Part shown: one piece after another, positions 7,080 through 10,293 of the stretch | How positions within the stretch are numbered: the stretch's first letter is position 1 | How the letters are laid out: each line of letters begins with the position of its first letter | NCBI GenBank assembly: GCA_021159805.1 | Contig: JAGHDT010000259.1 | Coordinates: 1-10,293, forward strand | Origin: Anaerolineae bacterium | GTDB taxonomy: Bacteria > Chloroflexota > Anaerolineae > B4-G1 > SLSP01 | Length of the DNA stretch: 10,293 nt | Direction of reading: 5' to 3' | Notes under the pieces: model-generated | What the model was told of the DNA's origin: nothing | What the model saw: only the letters and a program-made list of their open reading frames with translations | Databases searched by the model: none | Program-made: the position numbers and the translations under genes

Positions 7080-8057
7080 ATGACCACGTCACGACAAAAC
7101 GTACGCGTCGCTATGATTGGTGCCGGCAGTATGGCCAACCGGGTGCATTATCCCTCGTTGGCCTCCTTCGATGACGTCGATATCGTCGCCATCTGCGACA
7201 TCGACGTCGAGCGGCTGAACGCCACGGCGGATAAGTATGGCGTCGAGAGGCGATATACAGATTATCGCAAGATGGTCGAGGAGGTCACCCCCGACGCGGT
7301 GTACGCCATCGGCCCGCCCCACATCATGTTCGACATCTGGGTGTGGTGTCTGGAGCAGGGGTTGAACCTGTACATTGAGAAGCCTATGGGCATCACGATC
7401 TACCAGGCCCGCTCGCTGGCTTATCTGGCGGAGAAGCACGGGTGCATCACCCAGGTCAGTTTCCAGCGTCGATCCTGTCCCATGGTAGTTAAGCTACGGG
7501 AGGAATGCCTCAAGCGCGGCCCGATCACCCACGCGGTGTGTCGCTTCTACAAGTGTGCCATCGATCCGTACCTCGCGGCGCGGGACCATATGATGGACGA
7601 TGGTGTGCACGCCATAGACACGCTGCGTTGGATGTGCGGCGGCGAGGTGGAGGAGATACACAGCGTCAGCCGGCGCGTGCTAGTCCCTGATATCAATTTC
7701 TTCGCCGCATTGCTGGAGTTCGACAATGGTGCTACCGGTTTGATGGTCAACAGTTGGACCAGCGGTCGACGCATCTTCGATGTGGAGATGCATGCCCCCG
7801 GCATCTGCGTGGAGGCTGAGCACGAGGGTAAGGGCTATCTCTACGCCGACGGGGACACCGAGGGCGTTGAATACGATACGCGTGAGGTCGCCGGCAGCGA
7901 CGAGTTTTACGTTTACGGGGGCTTCCGAGCCAAGAACCGAGAGTTCATCGACTGCCTGAAGGCCGGCAGGCAGCCCAGCTCTCACTTCGGCGACGCTCTG
8001 AAGACGATGGAGGTCGCCGAGAAGATCCTGGCTCAGGCGATCTTGAGAGGTGTTTGA
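7080..8057 (+). CDS. Gfo/Idh/MocA family NAD(P)-dependent oxidoreductase
   Basis: Predicted 325-residue sugar-type dehydrogenase. The N-terminal Rossmann domain (about residues 1-120) has VAMIGAGSMA, the acidic end of the second strand at AICDIDVER, and the family EKP motif at E100-K101-P102, where the lysine is catalytic. The C-terminal alpha/beta domain has DDGVHAIDTLRW, with D173 and H177 as the likely catalytic pair, and ends with GDALKTMEVAEKIL. Relatives oxidise or reduce sugars, inositols, glycosides or sugar acids. Length is normal for the family. The ATG has GGAGG nine bases upstream, 17 bases after the TIM-barrel stop. Pairing of such oxidoreductases with TIM-barrel proteins is known in 3-keto-glycoside and inositol-type pathways, which makes a shared pathway likely. 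The substrate and NAD versus NADP preference cannot be read reliably. Confidence 0.9.
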   Translation: MTTSRQNVRVAMIGAGSMANRVHYPSLASFDDVDIVAICDIDVERLNATADKYGVERRYTDYRKMVEEVTPDAVYAIGPPHIMFDIWVWCLEQGLNLYIEKPMGITIYQARSLAYLAEKHGCITQVSFQRRSCPMVVKLREECLKRGPITHAVCRFYKCAIDPYLAARDHMMDDGVHAIDTLRWMCGGEVEEIHSVSRRVLVPDINFFAALLEFDNGATGLMVNSWTSGRRIFDVEMHAPGICVEAEHEGKGYLYADGDTEGVEYDTREVAGSDEFYVYGGFRAKNREFIDCLKAGRQPSSHFGDALKTMEVAEKILAQAILRGV

Positions 8058-8086
8058 GATGGCTCGTAGGCGCGCAATAGGTTGTT

Positions 8087-8094
8087 GGGAAGAG
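8087..8094 (+). promoter_or_regulatory. ribosome binding site GGGAAGAG of the enolase-superfamily gene
   Basis: This purine-rich site lies eight bases before the ATG at 8103. It would fall inside the coding sequence if the upstream TTG at 8082 were used, so it decides in favour of 8103. Confidence 0.5.
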
Positions 8095-8102
8095 CATTGA
8101 TC

Positions 8103-9509
8103 ATGGGTAAAGCGACCGACGTACGTCCAATCTCCGTGTCTCTTTACTTCTTGCCGGTTGAGACGCGGGTTCCGCTTAAGTTCGGGCCCGAGACGCTCAC
8201 TCGCGTGACCTGCGCGCGGGTGAGGATGAGGGTGGCAGACGCTCAGGGGCGGATTGCTGAGGGGTGGGGGGAGACGCCCTTGAGCGTCCAGTGGGTCTGG
8301 CCCAGCGACCTACTGTCCTACCGGGAGCGGCACGAGGCGCTGAAGGGCTTCTGCCTCATGCTCGCCGAGGCCTGGATGGCGTTCGACCAGATGGGACATC
8401 CAATGGAGGTGGGGCATGCCTTCCAGGAGCAGGTCCTGCCGGGCTTGCTTGCGAAGATGAACGAGGAACGAGGGGACGATGAGCTGGCCATGCCCTGGCT
8501 GGCAGCCCTGGTGTGCTGTTCGCCGTTCGACCTCGCCTTACACGACGCCTACGGCCAGCTGCGCCGCAGGCCGGTCTACGAGACCTACGGGCCATCGTTC
8601 ATGAATCGCGATCTGGCTTACTTCCTGGAGCCGGCTCCAGGTTCCTCAGTCTCGTTTGAGGGTAAGTACCCGGAGGAGTTCCTTGTCTTTCCCAGGCCCA
8701 ACAGGCTGCCAGCCTGGCACCTGGTGGGCGGGTTGGACCCCCTCGACGAATCCGAGCTGACCGGCGACGAGCCCGACGATGGGTATCCGGTCACGCTTAC
8801 CGAGTGGATCGCGCGCGATGGACTTAAGTGCCTCAAGGTCAAGCTCCGCGGCACCGATTTGGCCTGGGATTACGGGCGGCTGGTCCGGGTCGGCGAAATC
8901 GGCCTTGCCGGCGGCGTACACTGGCTGAGCAGCGACTTCAACTGCACTGTCACGGACCCCGGCTACGTCAACGCGATTCTGGACCGGCTGATGGTGGAGC
9001 ATCCGCGGATCTACGGCATGATTCTCTACGTCGAGCAGCCGTTTCCCTACGATCTGGAGGGAAACCGCCTCGACGTGCACAGCGTCTCGGCACGCAAACC
9101 ACTGTTTATGGACGAGAGTGCCCACGATTGGCGGCTGGTGCGGCTCGGGCGGGAGCTTGGATGGACCGGCGTGGCGCTGAAGACGTGCAAGACGCAGACG
9201 GGGGCGCTGCTGAGCTTGTGCTGGGCCAAGGCCCACGGCATGACGCTGGTGGTGCAGGATCTCACCAATCCCATGCTAGCCCAGATTTCTCACGTGTTGC
9301 TCGCTGCCCACGCTGGCACGATCATGGGCGTCGAGACCAACGCCATGCAGTTTTACCCCAACGCCTCGCTGCCTGAGGAGGCGGTCCATCCGGGCCTGTA
9401 CCGGCGGAGGGACGGGCAGGTGGATCTCTCCACCGTCGTGGGACCGGGCTTCGGCTATCGTCTCGCGGAGATTGACCGCGAGCTGCCGCCGCCCGCGTTC
9501 GACGGGTAG
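8103..9509 (+). CDS. enolase-superfamily enzyme (mandelate racemase/muconate lactonizing type)
   Basis: Predicted 468-residue cytoplasmic Mg2+-dependent enzyme that abstracts a proton next to a carboxylate. The N-terminal capping domain runs from RVPLKFG to about residue 230. The barrel domain shows the superfamily residues: K245-V-K247, metal ligands D278 (in SSDFN), E311 (in VEQPF) and D337 (in MDES), and K360 (in ALKTCK). Lysines at both ends of the barrel and spacing of 33, 26 and 23 residues fit the muconate-lactonizing subgroup (cycloisomerase, o-succinylbenzoate synthase, dipeptide or sugar-acid epimerase) better than mandelate racemase, which uses a His. It is about 70-100 residues longer than usual, with extra sequence around residues 165-230. 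The ATG at 8103 is preferred over TTG 8082. It lies 45 bases after the oxidoreductase gene. The reaction is unknown; a carboxylated sugar or lactone substrate is possible. Confidence 0.85.
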   Translation: MGKATDVRPISVSLYFLPVETRVPLKFGPETLTRVTCARVRMRVADAQGRIAEGWGETPLSVQWVWPSDLLSYRERHEALKGFCLMLAEAWMAFDQMGHPMEVGHAFQEQVLPGLLAKMNEERGDDELAMPWLAALVCCSPFDLALHDAYGQLRRRPVYETYGPSFMNRDLAYFLEPAPGSSVSFEGKYPEEFLVFPRPNRLPAWHLVGGLDPLDESELTGDEPDDGYPVTLTEWIARDGLKCLKVKLRGTDLAWDYGRLVRVGEIGLAGGVHWLSSDFNCTVTDPGYVNAILDRLMVEHPRIYGMILYVEQPFPYDLEGNRLDVHSVSARKPLFMDESAHDWRLVRLGRELGWTGVALKTCKTQTGALLSLCWAKAHGMTLVVQDLTNPMLAQISHVLLAAHAGTIMGVETNAMQFYPNASLPEEAVHPGLYRRRDGQVDLSTVVGPGFGYRLAEIDRELPPPAFDG

Positions 9510-9513
9510 TCCC

Positions 9514-9786
9514 TGCATGAGCGGCGTGGGTACGCGGCACGACAACGCGCTGACGGAGAGTCTCCTTGGCTCGCGCGCGGCTGAACGGGCGCATCACGTC
9601 ATCTACCCCACGTCGTCGCAAGCCTGGTGCGATCTGTTCCACTACCTCGAGTCGTTCTATAATCGTCGACGTTTGCATTCGTCACTCGGTTATCAGATCT
9701 CAATGGCCTTTGAGGAGGCTTACCGTCGGATGTCCAATACTGCATGCCATGGTGGCCGCCAAAAGGGGGACCTCTTACCAGGTTGA
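9514..9786 (+). pseudogene. IS3-family transposase OrfB remnant (C-terminal integrase end)
   Basis: The frame reads MSGVGTRHDNALTES then LFHYLESFYNRRRLHSSLGY, the C-terminal signature of IS3-family OrfB (integrase core). The glutamate of ALTES corresponds to the last residue of the DDE triad. The two catalytic aspartates and the rest of the domain are missing, because the preceding sequence is the enolase-superfamily gene in another frame. The middle (LLGSRAAERAHH) looks diverged. No OrfA or terminal inverted repeats were found. It is a truncated insertion sequence left between the metabolic cluster and the peptidase gene. Confidence 0.8.
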
Positions 9787-9880
9787 ATGCAAGCGTCGTG
9801 GATGGGTATACGGTCTATTTCTTAATCAAACCCGAGTGACCTTATCTCACGCATAGGCGCGAAGCGAAGCGGCGGATGTG

Positions 9881-9916
9881 TCTCGCTCTTCGTGACTCGG
9901 TGTCTTTGTGTGGGTC
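9881..9916 (-). repeat. degenerate 8-9-base-period repeat, inverted orientation (copy C)
   Basis: On the minus strand the sequence reads as units CACAAAGA, CACCGAGT and CACGAAGAG. This is the familiar cacaaagacacggagacacgaag type of intergenic repeat. It lies just upstream of the peptidase gene's ribosome binding site. Copies A and B are on the plus strand. Confidence 0.5.
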
Positions 9917-9935
9917 CTATTATGGGAGGCTGACC

Positions 9936-10293
9936 ATGAGGAAACTGTCACAGAATGACTTTCCCGCGGAGGAATTCGTGGGGCGTCGGGCGCGGCTTTG
10001 TGAGGCCATCGGCGATGCGCATGCTTTGATTGCCAGCGCGACTCCCCCGCGGGGGTTCGTCCCGGTGCGCCAGTCGAACCAGTTCTTTTACCTGACCGGC
10101 CTAGAGACAACGCCAGCCTATCTTCTGATCGATGGCGCCGCAGGGACCAGTGCCCTCTACCTCCCGCCGCGAGGCAAGGCCGAGATCGCCGAGGGGGCGC
10201 CGCCGGGGCTGGAGGACGCGGAGTTGGTGCTGGCGCTGACGGGCGTCGAGGCTATCCATCCGGTGGGCGCTCTGGAGGCGCCCACCGGATGGA
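9936..10293 (+). CDS. Xaa-Pro aminopeptidase (aminopeptidase P family), N-terminal part, truncated by window edge
   Basis: An open frame of 119 codons runs off the window. It begins MRKLSQNDFPAEEFVGRR and contains RQSNQFFYLTGLETTPAYL (about residues 47-65), the hallmark of the AMP_N (creatinase-like) N-terminal domain of aminopeptidase P / M24 enzymes, which remove N-terminal residues before proline. A later ALYLPPR matches the usual strand. The catalytic pita-bread domain would lie beyond the end. The ATG has GGGAGG at 9924-9929, six bases upstream. It is separated from the metabolic cluster by an IS3 remnant and a short repeat, so it is probably independently transcribed. The last 40 bases form a suspicious inverted repeat, so the final dozen residues may not be genuine. 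Confidence 0.8.
   Translation, partial: MRKLSQNDFPAEEFVGRRARLCEAIGDAHALIASATPPRGFVPVRQSNQFFYLTGLETTPAYLLIDGAAGTSALYLPPRGKAEIAEGAPPGLEDAELVLALTGVEAIHPVGALEAPTGW
10255..10293. repeat. perfect 16-base inverted repeat ending at the window edge
   Basis: Bases 10255-10270 are exactly complementary to 10278-10293, with a 7-base loop (10271-10277). The structure lies inside the aminopeptidase reading frame and its right arm ends on the last base. This could be a real strong hairpin that stopped the assembly, or a fold-back chimera at a contig end. Confidence 0.75.

Noticed and set aside
8059..8100. A 13-codon ATG open frame between the oxidoreductase and enolase-superfamily genes that could be a leader peptide.
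   Set aside because: Very short and without recognisable attenuator structure; chance open frames of this size are common in GC-rich DNA.
8082..8102. TTG start giving seven extra residues to the enolase-superfamily protein.
   Set aside because: The purine-rich ribosome binding site at 8087-8094 would lie inside the coding sequence and is well spaced for the ATG at 8103.
8646..9236. Long minus-strand open frame inside the enolase-superfamily gene.
   Set aside because: It is a GC-rich antisense shadow; the plus-strand frame contains all conserved enolase-superfamily residues.
9783..9812. TTGAAT-18-TATACG as a promoter for the peptidase gene.
   Set aside because: Only four of six matches in each box and over 120 bases from the start codon; too weak to annotate.

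Overview
The window is GC-rich bacterial DNA that looks like part of an environmental (metagenomic) contig. Protein style, GC-rich codon use, plain AGGAG-type ribosome binding sites and intergenic short-period repeats would fit Chloroflexota or a similar environmental phylum. This is a weak inference, because no rRNA or other phylogenetic marker is present.

Layout. (1) Positions 53-3517, minus strand: a compact three-gene operon read leftwards. In transcription order it holds a GPH-type sugar/cation symporter (MFS), a cytoplasmic alpha/beta-hydrolase esterase and a CehA/McbA-type PHP metallohydrolase, with gaps of 20 and 10 bases. (2) About 3518-5341: a gene-poor stretch between the two divergent gene groups. 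Its centre is a heavily decayed DDE transposase pseudogene on the minus strand with several frameshifts; its flanks carry no convincing gene. (3) 5342-9509, plus strand: four metabolic genes. They are an isochorismatase-like cysteine hydrolase, a TIM-barrel sugar-phosphate isomerase/epimerase-like protein, a Gfo/Idh/MocA oxidoreductase and an enolase-superfamily enzyme with a muconate-lactonizing-type residue pattern. The last three are closely spaced and probably co-transcribed. (4) 9514-9786: the C-terminal remnant of an IS3-family transposase, starting four bases after the enolase-superfamily stop codon. (5) 9936 to the window end: the N-terminal part of a Xaa-Pro aminopeptidase (M24 family) gene, cut by the edge.

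How the genes may work together. The two divergent groups together supply a symporter, ester/amide-cleaving enzymes, an NAD(P)-dependent sugar-type dehydrogenase, a TIM-barrel isomerase/lyase-like protein and an enolase-superfamily dehydratase/cycloisomerase/epimerase. This composition suggests uptake and breakdown of a modified sugar, sugar acid or glycoside. The substrate cannot be read from the sequence, and no regulator or polysaccharide-degrading enzyme is present. Two proteins have lost or changed canonical family residues: the TIM-barrel protein has altered metal ligands, and the cysteine hydrolase lacks the triad lysine. The chemistry may therefore differ from that of the textbook members.

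Other structure: a degenerate 8-9-base-period repeat family appears in three intergenic regions, a short palindrome lies between the first two plus-strand genes, and a perfect 16-base inverted repeat ends exactly at the last base of the window and may be an assembly artefact.
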